Shown piece by piece: positions 23,726 through 34,755 of a DNA stretch of 64,000 nt. This DNA is from Cryptomeria japonica. Taxonomy: Eukaryota > Streptophyta > Pinopsida > Cupressales > Cupressaceae. Location: assembly GCF_030272615.1 (NCBI RefSeq), contig NC_081413.1, positions 332,792,302-332,856,301 on the forward strand, written 5' to 3'. A program made the translations under genes and the position numbers. Within the stretch, counting starts at the first letter, position 1. Each line of letters opens with the position of its first letter. A model generated the notes under the pieces. The model was not told the DNA's origin, made no database searches, and saw nothing but the letters and a program-made list of their open reading frames with translations.

Positions 23726-25837
23726 TCTTTCTTTTTCAAATGGGTAAAACTTTGATCTCTGAATTTCACGGTTTTGTGAGAAGAAGAGGGAAGACATGTA
23801 GAAATGGGAAAATCTTGACTTTGACCAATTTCGGATCTTGGGGGAATTTTCGCAAGTATACAAGTTGGAAAGTACATACATGCAATCGGGATTTTAAAAC
23901 CCGAATACAAGTATACTTGTAAATTCGAAAATGGAGAAACGGATGAAAAATGGGATTTTGACTTGCGGGAAATGATGGAAATGAAAAGTACGGATATGGG
24001 GAACGTGAATGGATAGAAATGGGAATATCCGGGATAGTCATTTTCATGAAAATGGGAAGATCTTTTCAACATGTAATCCGGTTTTCAAAACCCGAATTTG
24101 CAAGAGAGGGGTATTTCACACTTTTCAAGCTTGGAAATTTAACCAAAAATGATTAAATTCCTTAACCGTAGGGGAAGAACAAGAATTTCCAGCGAACTTG
24201 TAATCGAGATTAAAAATCCCGAATACAAGCTAAGATGGAATTTTGAGAAGAATAATGCAATTTAACAATTGCATTTCAAAGGGAAGATTTCTTTCATGAA
24301 AACCAATTTTAAGGGAAGAACAACACATGCGAAGAATGTAACAAATAATGAAAAATGAAGAAAACATGAAAATAATAAAAAGAAGAGAAGAAAGGAAGAA
24401 CATACCTTGATTAGAAAATCAAAATGCTTCTCCAACAATGCAATACTTCTTGAGATGAAGAAGCAAAATTGGACTATTAAACCCTTATCACGTTTTTTTG
24501 AAAATGCCCCCCAAAATGGTAGCAATCTTAAACTTGGAGGAGCAAAATGCCAATGAAAGTGTTCATTTCAAGTTTGTTGAAGCAAAACGATCAAGGTATT
24601 TGCTGAAGCAATAACACCAAAGGTATTTGAAGAGGTAACAATGCCAAAGGTTTAAAAGGCAGCCAAAGAGAATCACGTTTTTGCAAAAAACGTGGTATTC
24701 AATACACATTCAATGGATTATTAAATGTCTTGAAACCAATCCCTTACTCCACGCCTTAGTAGAAAAGAGCAAAACGATTTAGGAGTGTGCAAATTGTTAT
24801 AGATTTAACTCCTAAAAACGTGGCATTAATAAATAGCGTGGTTGCTGATTTAGGGTAAAAACCAGCGAATGTATCCTTCAAATGGCATGAGAGATGTCCA
24901 ACAATGCATGAAGATAGGATGCAAACCCAAAACGCCTCCTTCATCCAACGATTCCTCCACAAATTTCGCCTTGAAAAGGTCTAAAATCGTTTTTCTCTTG
25001 CATTTCGGGTTTTGGAGAGCCAAAGGCAAGTTCGTTTTCTTCAAAAGGAAGCAAATCGGGTTTTGGATATAAAACAACAAGTTCGATTTTCACTTTTTCC
25101 CTCTTTCATGCTTAAAATCGGGTTTTAAAAGACAAATGACAAGTTTAAAATCTCACTTTTTCACTCATTAAGCCAAAATCGGGTTTTTTTGGATAAATGA
25201 CAAGTTTAAAATTGTCAAAAATGAACTTTTATGTTAAAATCGGGTTTTAAAAGACAAACTGCAAGTTTAAAAATACTTGTAAGGGGGAAATAAAATCCCT
25301 ACAACAAGTATTAAACACTTGCACACATGTAATGGGGATTTAAAATCCCTATTACATGTGAAAACCATTAAAGTAGGGGTTTTTTGAACAAACTGCAAGT
25401 TTACTTGCAGTTGAGCTAAAAAACCCCTATTTTAACTAAAAATGACCAAAAAACAACAAAAAGATAAAAACATTAAATGGGAAACTTAAAATAAATTACA
25501 AGTGACATATTTGAAATAAAAAATGCACATGTAAGTGATCAAAAATTCCCCTACAAAGACCACAACAATGAATATCATTAAAACTTGCAGTTCGAAGAAA
25601 ATTCTCCACCTGCAGTCTGGGTTTTAAAACCCGAAATTGAAGGAAAGGCATAGCAAACGAACCCAGAATTGGACGAAATTTGAAACGTAGTTCGAGAATG
25701 GACTGAGGATTAAGCCAGTCCAAGGATTAGTCAAAATTCTGCCTCGGGAAGCGTGCCATAGAGTAATAATTTTTATTTTTTCATAAAAATTCCATCGTAG
25801 TGGTCCTTCATTTTTGGAAACAAAAATGAGGACAACA
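23726..25837 (-). repeat. Leader of element B with an array of dyad repeats
   Basis: Between the ORF start and the TGTTG terminus lie multiple dyads whose centre is GGGWTTTTAAAWCCC flanked by ACTTGYA / TRCAAGT (for example near 23886-23920, 24194-24230, 25305-25365). No ORF is supported here; the short ORFs are shadows of palindromic repeats. Confidence 0.7.
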
Positions 25838-25922
25838 CATCTGTCATCTGGAAACAACCGGGAATGCTGCAATGTAAATCCAAGAGTATCAAGGCAATAT
25901 CAAAGTTAGTATCTTTAGACAT

Positions 25923-28065
25923 CTTCACTCCTCCAAATGAGAAAGTTCAACTTTTGTATTTTGGATTTGTGAGAGGAGATATAAGAGGTGGAAAAATAAG
26001 CTTTTGACTTATTGCGGGTTTTGAAACGTGTTTCATAAGTACACAAGAGGGAAGTACAAACGTGCAATTGGATTTTAAATTCCGAATGCAATTATACTTG
26101 CGAAACACGAAGCATGATTGAATGGAAGGAGAATGAATTTTCAGTTTGGAAGTTGGGAAGAACACATTTGCAATTGGTTTTCTAAATCCAAATGCAAACT
26201 TATTTAGAAACTGAAAATCAAAGGAATGGACGGAAAAAGATATTTAGGCATGCGGGAAATGACGAAGATGATAAGTACGGATGAGGGAATTGTAAGTGGA
26301 TAGGTAAAAATGAATTTCGGGAAGATCACTTGGAACTTTGTCATGCCAAAATGGGAAGGACTTTCAACTTGCAATCCGGATTTCAAAACCCGAAATTGGG
26401 AAGAACTTGATTTTTCCGTCATTGAAACTTGATTTTTGGACTAAAGAAGGTTAAGTCTTTGTCCAAAAAGGGAAGAACGCATCTTGTGGTAGAACTTTTC
26501 ACACTTGCAAATTTCTTTGCAAATTGGGAAGAACATATTTGGAAGAACACATTTTTACTGTTTTGAAACTTGATCTTTTGGATCAAAGAAGGTTAAGTCT
26601 TTGTCCAAAAAAGGGAAGGACACATATTTTCCTCTTACTTGCAATCGGGTTTCTAAAACCCGAATGCAAGTAAAGAAGGAGAATTTTCAATGGGGAAGAA
26701 CAACTTTTACTTTACAAATTTCTTTGTAAAATGGGGAATTTCCTCTCATAAACCCAATATGAACATGAACAAAACCAAAACTTAAACAAGGAAATTGTAA
26801 GGAAGGAAACAAGAAAGAAATACAAAAATAAAATAAAAAATTACCTTGCAAAGATGAGGAGAGATCCAAGCTTGTAGAGTCAACCAAACATAGAAGATGA
26901 AACCCTTTAAATAGAAATTAAACAAAGGAAGAAACTTAGCCACGCATGGTGACCAAAGAAAAACCGATTCGCTATAAAAATGCCATGAAAAATGCCAAGG
27001 AAGTAGTTCGAAAATGATTTGATTCATCATTAAATACAAGAGGAAGCAAAAATGATTTAGAATTGAAAGCATACCTTGAATGAAAATGGTGCGAAACTTG
27101 CAAAAAACATGACTGGTTTTTAGGGCGTTTTTGCAAATCGATTCCCCAAAATGCGCACAAAACGGTTTGAATGCAGCTTGAAATCCAACGCATTTATGAT
27201 TAAATCAAAAACGCCTTAGGAAAGAGGAGATTCGAACCTCCAAATCGTGGCAAATGGCACAAAAGCATGATTCAGAAAAAAAAAAACGTTGAAGAAGACA
27301 AATGGCGAAAATCAGTTTGATAGATACGTAGAACAAGGGTTTGAATCCTTCAAAGTTGCAGCAAATCCGCCTTTGGAAAGAATCCCTATCTTTCTTCCAA
27401 AAAATTCGAACCCAAATCAATTTGCAAAGGCATGGGAGAAATTTTGGGTTTTAGAAATGGAAATACAAGTTTTAAAAATGTTCATATTTTTGCCTCTAAG
27501 GCAAATTTCGGGTTTTAGAAATGGAAATACAAATAAAATTACTTGTAATGGGGAAATAGAATTCCCTTTACAAGTAATTTTACTTAAAACATGTAAAGGG
27601 ATTTTAAAATCCCATTTACAAGTTCTATTTAAAAATAAAAAATAACTTTAAGTCATAAAAACATGTAAAGGGGTTTTAAAAACCCATTTACAAGTTTTAC
27701 AAAACACTTAAGTCATTCTACTAGTAAAGGGGGTTTTAAAACCCTTTTTACCAGTTTCCAAAAACTTGAAATTGGAGAAAAATTCCCCTACAAGACCAAA
27801 AGCTTCAAGGGGGTTTTGAAAAGCAAATTACCAGTTACTGGTAATTATCGAAAAATTCCCCTACATTGAAGCAAAAACATAGCAAACGGACTCGAAATGC
27901 GACGAAATTCAAAACGTATCTTGGGGATGGATCAACAATCGATCCAGTCCAAGGATGGGACGAATTTCTACCTCGGGAAGCATGCCATAGAGTAAATTTT
28001 TTCATTTTTTAATAAAAGTTTCCATGTGATAGTCCAATTTTTGAAATCAAAAATTGAGGACAACA
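25923..28065 (-). repeat. Leader of element A with an amplified dyad array
   Basis: It is the same type of leader as in B, but with a clear local run of four dyads: 27541-27575, 27589-27623, 27661-27695 and 27720-27754. Each is about 35 bp and built on a GGG...TTTTAAAA...CCC core with ACATGTAAA / TTTACAAGT flanks. The flanks differ between units while the two arms of each unit stay complementary. Confidence 0.72.
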
Positions 28066-28070
28066 CACTT

Positions 28071-29333
28071 CACACTTTATTTCATGAAACTTATATTTAT
28101 CGAAAAGGGCGATTATGGGTGAATGTGAGCTGGGTGAACTTGTGCAAGGAAATAAAATGAAATGCCATGTCTAATGTGGGTGAAATGGAATGGCATTTGG
28201 TTTGGGTGCATTTGGAGAGTATTCAAATTCAAATTCATTCTTTGTGTTTGATTGTTCAATTCCTATGCCTTGGGCGATTCATCCTGTAACTTTTCATTGA
28301 ATATCTTGGAGTAATGGATTTTATATTGCAAATCAAACTTTCTGCTGTAGATACCCTATGTTGGGAGGTGTTTGGATTGCGTGTTATGCTGAATATGAAT
28401 TGTTAGTGTCTTTTTCTCAGTTTTGCCTTAGTCGTTGTATGTCTTGGGTCCTTGGGGGTGTGTTAAGAGTTTGTTTGGGTGTGTTTAGAGTGATATTGGA
28501 GTGTTTTGTGGGGGTTATGTGTTGCTGGTCTGCATTTCCAGCCTGCTGTCACTTATATCAGATTCTGTTTTTGAGTTTGAAGTTGATTTTTTGGTGTGTG
28601 AGTTCATGAGTGTGGTGAGAGAGGTCTTGGTAATTAGTTACAACTGTTGGTCTAGTTATCAGCACTTGAATATCCATTATGATTCATATTGTAATGCTGG
28701 TTAGTAATACTAACAGCAATTTCTCTTGATTTCGCTTAGTCCCACTACATAAGTGGAAGAGGCTAGCTTTGCCACCTAGTTTGGGATAGTGATTCTAGTA
28801 ATTTTGAAAATCCATATTGTGCATTGTAAAGGTGATTAGTAGTACTAACAACAATCTATTTGGATTGTTGCTCTTAGTCCCACTGCATAAGTGGAAGAGG
28901 TTGGCTTGCTGCCTTTTTATCTATTGGAACACTGTCCTCCCACTGAATAAGCAGTTGAGTTGATTGTAATTTCATTTTCAGTCTTCCCATTGGATAAGTG
29001 GTCGAGTGATTCTTGTTACTTTTAGTTTTTTTAATCTTCTAATTGGTTGGTTGCACTGCCATACTGCTGCAAAGGTTTCTTTCACCTGCTGGATAAGCGG
29101 AAGGGGCTGGCTTGGCGCCTAGTATTGTATTTGAATTATCATTTCCAGGAGTTTATTGAGCTAAAGATCCCCTTGACACCGTATGCTCTCACCCTCCCAT
29201 ATTGGGCTCTCAATGATCAGAAAGTGAAAGGGTTACTTTCAGAACTTCCTTTCTGCGCAAGTTTGATTATCCTAACCTTCACGGGTGAACCTTGTTGTGT
29301 TAAAAAAAATAAAAAATTAAGGGGTATATTTCA
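28071..29333 (+). mobile_element. Right part of the E1 5' LTR (TATA region deleted)
   Basis: It resumes the LTR after element A and ends TATATTTCA at 29333 next to the PBS. Compared with the 3' LTR (40066-42509), about 336 bp including the TATA box are missing at about 28243, at a shared TCATTC microhomology. Leader stem-loops are at 28742-28756, 28879-28894, 28938, 28986 and 29084. Confidence 0.85.
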
Positions 29334-29334
29334 G

Positions 29335-29346
29335 TGGTATTAGAAC
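29335..29346 (+). other. E1 primer-binding site, mutated
   Basis: TGGTATTAGAAC sits one base after the LTR end. It matches the initiator-methionine tRNA site TGGTATCAGAGC seen intact in N1 and E3, except for one C-to-T and one G-to-A change. Confidence 0.85.
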
Positions 29347-29391
29347 TGGTTTTCCTGCCAGCTTGTGAGTTCAATTTGATTAGAGTTCTCC

Positions 29392-29685
29392 ATGAGTGAC
29401 AGAGACATCCGTTACTACAACAGAGAGCAAAGAAGACAACAGTATCAGATTCCGTCTGTCCCAGTTGAAGAGACTTTTTCAGAGGTTTTGAGAAACAGAG
29501 AGAAAGAAGTTGATTCAGTAGATACTATGGCAGAAAGGGCAGCAAAACAAAATTAGGCTCCTGATGTCAGAGCGGAAAGAAAGTTTAACGCTATAATGGA
29601 TATGATGTCACAATTATTGGCTAAGCTTAATTAGAATGTTGTGGGAACTCCTAATCAACCCACTAATGGCCATGAAGCTAGCACT
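29392..29685 (+). pseudogene. E1 gag, amino-terminal part
   Basis: The ATG at 29392 opens a frame matching the gag start of E3 (53827): a Tyr/Arg/Gln-rich start, E-T-F-S-E-V-L-R-N-R-E-K, then M-D-M-M-S-Q-L-L-A. Two in-frame TAG stops are present. The frame is cut at GCACT (29681-29685) by N1 and continues at 34756. Confidence 0.78.
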
Positions 29686-31222
29686 TGTAATGTCCCCTTT
29701 TCTAGGTGACATGAGGTGAGCAGGGGTTGACTTACTATTCGAGTTCCCGTAGGTCAATGACATGGTTAGGGGACTCATTCTGAGGGTCATGGAGCTTTGC
29801 AGGGGCTCTGTGAGCCATTTTGTACCATCAGACGACATTTCCTATTTTTTAGGGAGAACTGGCAGTTGACTGAATGACCACTTGGGGGACCAAGGAGTAG
29901 AGTAGGATCCTTTTGAGTAGTTACAAGTGTTTGGAGAGAGGTTCCTACTTTTTAGGGCGATTCCCTACTTTTTAGGAGGTTGTGGCAGTTTCCATATTTG
30001 AGGTTCCACGGGACCATACCATGGTTTCAGTTTTAGGGAGATTGGGTGTGTTTCCTAGTTTCTAGGAGTATCCCTAGATTTTAGGGACGGGATTGCCAGT
30101 TGGCCCATCTTGTCCGTCATCAGTCACAGACAGGTGACGGAGTCAGATTCATGTTTGGTTGGTTATTTTGGGCTATTATTGGATCTATGGAAATATTTTA
30201 ATATATTTAGATATTTCCTAAGTTAGCGATTAAATAAATTAAAATAAGGCTATGTATATAGCCATTTCGGAGTAATAAGGGGTTTTTGGCTTCATCCGGT
30301 TTGATATGCCTATGTGTTATAGCTTGTTGGAAAGGTCTTGAACTTTGCTACATGATTCTCACCTCCCAGAGTCTTTTTGGATGCTTGAAGCTATTTATTC
30401 GCAATAAAGTGATATTTTCCTATAATTTGACGCCATAATTGGGAAAGTGTCACTTTAATTATAAAGTGCAAGCTTTATTATTCTTTAGGGTTCGACTTGC
30501 AAAGGAAAAGGAGTTATAAGGAGATGAAAACCTAATTGATGGCATCTTTGATCATTTTGAAACTTGCGAATTTGGGAATTGCTTTGGAAGAGTGATTTTG
30601 GTTTGGGACACAAACCCCAGGTCTGAGCTTGCTGGGACGTAGCCCTCAGCAGGAGTTGATAGTGGATTTATCTAGGATTGCACAGAGATTGTCAGAGGTA
30701 GAAGACATATCTTCTTGACCTGAAGATTCAGCGTGCATATTGGTGTTTTCAACAGGGCGGCTGGTCTATTTCAGCTGGCATGTGATTTGCAGCAGCTTCC
30801 ATGCCTCCTTTTCAACCACGCCTTGTTTGTATGTTGGCTTGAAGGGTTTTATTCAACTTATTTGGTCTTCCTTGTTCGTTGCCAGTAATATTCCTCCATC
30901 TGGCTTCAATCCAGATTGAGAACAACTCCAAAAAAATGTATGGATTCTTGCTGAATACAAAACTAGGTTATTTGCTTGGTGTGATTTGCAGTATTTTCAG
31001 ATTGCTTAAGTGTTCTTACATATGAACATTGTTTACTGTTTTATTTCACAGTTGTTGCTATTTATCAATTACTTTACTTATAACATCAAAACCCAAAAAG
31101 AAACAATCCCTTTCTGCAACTTCTGTCTATTCTATAAGATCACCGGAAAATTACAAAAATATAGTATGTTTAATGAAGAATTTACAGCAGCAACAGCAAA
31201 AGGATCCATTTGGGATCTTTCA
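29686..31222 (+). repeat. N1 5' LTR
   Basis: Long terminal repeat with TG...CA ends, paired with 33254-34750. It carries one short CTACTTTTTAGG-type repeat unit and one GTCATCAGTCACAGACAGGTGAC segment that the 3' copy lacks. Confidence 0.93.
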
Positions 31223-31320
31223 GTGGTATCAGAGCATAATCCTGGCAGCCTGTGGGGTGGTAATTGCATTCACTTGGTGTGATTGGATTTGGTTTTCAGT
31301 TGGACATAAAAAGAATCATC

Positions 31321-33145
31321 ATGACAGGGTTATGTAAAAATAAACAAGCAGGAAGGGAATTTGATCAAACACTTTCAAAGAGTTCAAGACACACTAGAGG
31401 TACAACTACATCTAAAAGTACAAGGAGGCCCCCTGTTAAAACATTCAATAATATAGTCATAAGCAACTAGCATGGGTATTGTTACCTTCCAAAAAAGCTA
31501 CAGGATATGCTTACCTTTACCCAATTTATGGGTATTCCAGATGAAGCTGAAGATGCTATGAATTCATATCAACTGCAAATAAAAAGAGAAGAACCGATTG
31601 ACTCATCCATAAATGAGGTTTGTAAAAATCTCTATGAGGAATTTGATGAACATGCTACAAGGGATGAAGTGGTACCTATGAATGTTGAAAACATGTCACA
31701 AAGGTATGGCAACCATTCTGATTTTTCTAACAGCTGTCCTTCATATGAACACAATGATGATTCAAAGGTCATGGCACATGAGGAGGAAGTTGTAGGAGGG
31801 ATTCCTACAGTTGGCACGCAATATATGAGTGTTAAACAAGAGGGATGCAAGGGGAAAACAAGCCATAGCAGCCCTGACTTTTATGACAGCAGTCTTGCTA
31901 CTGAGCATAATCAAGATTTCGATGCTTTGGTGCATGAGGATGATGGTTGTGAGGGGTCATCTCATGCAAACACTCATTGTTTGGGTGTTCTGATGCTTTT
32001 GATATTGAAGATACATGTCATAATGAGTCTGATTTTTCAAATCAGACCTTAGAAGATGAGAACAAAACAGAAAATGTGCCTAATGGTGATGGTTCCGAGG
32101 AGAGTTTGACGGATGTGTGTGAGTCTATCTTGATAGGAGAGGTGTATGTTGAACTTGGCAAATCAGCAGCCTCTAGCATGTCACTCGAGCCACCCCACGA
32201 GGTTCATAACAAAAGTGATATAACTTCTCTTCCTCAAGATATGGCAGCCTTTGGTCAAGAAGAGAATAATGATTTGCATTCTAGACTTGAAGGTACACAT
32301 GGTGCAATCATGGGTTATGATAATGTGAATAATACAATCCATCATAAATCAGATTTTGTGCATTTTGGGACAGCTAATATAGAGCAATCTCAGAGGATAA
32401 ATGATGGTTGGCAAGAGCCAAGCAAGACAAGTTGATAGCTCATCAGGCCAAGCTTCAACTTCAGCACATTCATGATACTCATCACCATATTGGTAAGGAG
32501 GAACACGAGCTATCTAATTCTGATTTTTCAGCTGATATTGGTTATTTTTTTCATGGTGGTGATGGAATTGATAATGAGGCTCATAGTGGACGAGCCACTA
32601 ATGAGTTATCCTTTATTGGCATAGAAGGTGTTCCCAATGCACCTTTCATTTTGTCACCTCTTTCATATGATAAGGCAACGTTGTACTTATTGATTGGTGA
32701 CTCAGTTTTCTTAGATTTGACAGTCGGCTATGAAGATCAGCATGTAAGGGACTTCATTTGTTACATGGCTCAACAAAACATTTACTTAGCAACGTTTAAT
32801 GAAGGCACATTAATTTGTGGAAATATAGGTAAAGTTACAACAACTGTTTGGAGGTCTTGGAAAAGTATTCAACACACTTTACTTGTTGGAAATTGGCTCA
32901 TTGATGGATTCATATCAGCATTGATGGTTGGTAGTACTTGTGGCTTCAATTGGAGTGAAGTTCTTAGCTGGTTAGATGATGTTTAGGTTCACAGCAGCAG
33001 TATAATGAGTATTGACATGATGGATGGATACGACAGTGCAAAGATTTCCGATCCTGGTATTGACATGTGTGGTGTATTTCTTCAGTGGATCCATGATGAG
33101 TTGTTTCACTTTGGGTATAAAAATGTTTATATCAGAGTAGCGTAG
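31321..33145 (+). pseudogene. N1 internal acidic ORF (unknown function)
   Basis: From the ATG at 31321 there is a basic start (about 50 residues, K/R/S/T-rich), a TAG at 31468-31470, then a long acidic segment. The frame shifts near 31975 and again near 32410. A final part (32408-32986, then past a TAG to 33145) looks globular, with W-R-S-W and G-N-W-L-I-D-G. Overall it is rich in Asp, Glu, His, Asn and Ser, with the recurring pattern S-D-F. It occupies the place of gag-pol. A similarly acidic ORF occurs in E3 (56388-57291). No catalytic motif is recognised. Confidence 0.6.
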
Positions 33146-33253
33146 CGGTTGGGTGAAGCAACGTTTATCAGATTGGTATGGGATCCAGTGAATTGGTTTT
33201 CAACGTGCAAGTGCAGATTGCTTGAGGGCAAGCAATCTTCGGGAAGGGAAGAT

Positions 33254-34750
33254 TGTAATGTCCCCTTTTCTAGGTGACATGAGATGAGCAAGGGTTGACC
33301 TACCATTCGAGTTCCTGTAGGTCAATGACATGGTTAGGGGACTCATTCTGAGGGTCATGGAGCTTTGCAGGGTCTCTGTGAGCCATTTTGGACCATCAGA
33401 CGACAATTCCTATTTTTTAGGGAGAACTGACAGTTGACTGAATGACCACCTGGGGGACCAAGGAGTAGAGCAGGATCCTTTTGAGCAGTTACAGGTGTTT
33501 GGAGAGAGGTTCCTACTTTTTAGGAGGTTGTGGCAGTTTCCATATTTGAGGTTCCATGGGACCATACCATGGTTTCAGTTTCAGGAAGATTGGGTGTGTT
33601 TCCTAGTTTCTAGGAGTATCCCTAGATTTTAGGAATGGGACTGCCGGTTGGCCCATCTTGTCCAGCATCCCTAGATTCATGTTTGGTTGGTTATTTTGGG
33701 CTATTATTGGATCTATGAAAATATTTTAATATATTTAAATATTTCCTAAGTTAGCGATTAAATAAATTAAAATAAGGCTATGTATATAGCCATTTCAGAG
33801 TAATAAGGGGTTTTTGGCTTCATCCGGTTTGATATGCTTATGTGTTATAGCTCGTTGGAAAGGTCTTGAACTTTGCTACATGATTCTCACCTCCCGGAGT
33901 CTTTTTGGATGCTTGAAGCTATTTATTCGCAATAAAGTGATATTTTTCTATAGTTTGACGCCATAATTGGGAAAGTGTCACTTTAATTATAAAGCGCAAG
34001 CTTTATTATTCTTTAGGGTTCGACTTGCAAAGGGAAAGGAGTTATAAGGAGATGAAAACCTAATTGATAGCATCTTTGATCATTTTGAAACTTGCGAATT
34101 TGGGAATTGCTCTGGAAGAGTGATTTTGGTTTGGGACGCAAACCCCAGGTCTGAGTTTGCTGGGACGTAGCCCTCAGCAGGAGTTGACAGTGGATTTATC
34201 TAGGATTGCACAGAGATTGTCAGAGGTAGAAGACACATCTTCTTGACCTAAAGATTCAGCGTGCATATTGGGGGTTTCAATAGGGTGGCTGGTCTATTTC
34301 AGCTGGCACATGATTTGCAGCAGCTTCCACGCCTCCTTTGCAACCACGCCTTGTTTGTATGTTGGCTTGAAGGGTTGTATTCAGCTTATTTGGTCTTCCT
34401 TGTTCGTTGCCAGCAATATTCCTCCATCTGGCTTCAATCCAGATTGAGAATAGCTCCAAATAAATGTATGGATTCTTGTTGAATACAAAACTAGGTTATT
34501 TGCCTGGTATGATTTGCAGTATTTTCAGATTGCTTAAGTGTTCTTACATATGAACATTGATTACTGTTTTATTTCATAGCTGTTGCTATTTATCAAATAC
34601 TTTACTTATAACATCAAAACCCAAAAAGAAACAATCCCTTTCTGCAACTTCTGTCTATTCTATAAGATCACTAGAAAATTACAAAAATATAGTATGTTTA
34701 ATTAAGAATTTATAGCAGCAACAGCGAAAGGATCCTTTTGGGATCTTTCA
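33254..34750 (+). repeat. N1 3' LTR
   Basis: It starts TGTAATGTCCCC directly after the polypurine tract and ends ATCTTTCA before TSD GCACT. It differs from the 5' LTR by scattered substitutions and a few indels, so the insertion is not recent. Confidence 0.93.
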
Positions 34751-34755
34751 GCACT

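Larger units (their letters stand above)
19177..25837 (-). mobile_element. Element B of the long-ORF family (6661 bp, TSD CATCT)
   Basis: On the minus strand it begins TGTTGTCCTC at 25837 and ends CCAACA at 19177. The TSD CATCT lies at 19172-19176 and 25838-25842, inside the ORF of element A. Parts on the minus strand: leader with dyads (25837-23726), ORF (23725-20294), 3' region (20293-19177). It is closely related to C and less so to A. There are no terminal direct repeats within the unit. Confidence 0.92.
15809..25922 (-). pseudogene. Long-ORF protein of element A (unknown function; split by element B)
   Basis: The start is the ATG at 25922-25920. Codons run to 25843, are interrupted by element B, and resume at 19176 down to 15809. 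The protein has about the same length as in C. Recognisable parts: S-P-T-P-K-K basic motif, a roughly 400-residue conserved globular region (F-D-K-E-S-R-V-I near its start; G-L-E-H-S-N-V-F-E-P-W-M-Y-Q-F in the middle), a Pro/Ser-rich acidic linker, a nuclear-localisation-like basic patch (K-R-K-K-Q, later K-A-V-K-K-A-K), and a coiled-coil-like carboxy terminus. Lesions: a TAG at 17043-17045 and a one-base frameshift near 16210. It differs at many residues from B and C yet keeps the frame, implying past selection. No RT, integrase or transposase motif is seen. Confidence 0.75.
14737..28065 (-). mobile_element. Element A of the long-ORF family, interrupted by element B
   Basis: On the minus strand it begins TGTTGTCCTC at 28065 and ends CCAACA at 14737. 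The TSD is CACTT (14732-14736 and 28066-28070), within the E1 5' LTR. Without B and its extra CATCT it is 6663 bp. Order on the minus strand: leader with dyad array (28065-25923), ORF start (25922), ORF remainder (19176-15809), then the 3' region with TATA box and repeated motif (15808-14737). No terminal direct repeats exist within the unit. A is the most diverged of the three complete copies. Confidence 0.9.
29686..34750 (+). mobile_element. N1: complete non-autonomous LTR retrotransposon (5065 bp, TSD GCACT)
   Basis: 5' LTR 29686-31222 (1537 bp) and 3' LTR 33254-34750 (1497 bp) both begin TGTAATGTCCCC and end GATCTTTCA. TSD GCACT is at 29681-29685 and 34751-34755, in E1 gag. The PBS TGGTATCAGAGC at 31224-31235 is perfect, and a polypurine tract GGGAAGGGAAGA lies at 33241-33252. 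The internal region (about 2 kb) encodes no gag or pol domain I can see, only a long acidic ORF. Movement must have depended on a partner's enzymes, probably a Gypsy element with similar TGTAATGTCCCC ends. Confidence 0.93.

Noticed and set aside
28742-29100. Reading the regularly spaced hairpins as a CRISPR array
   Set aside because: Units are imperfect, spacing varies from ~50 to 140 bp, the context is a plant LTR, and no cas gene exists.
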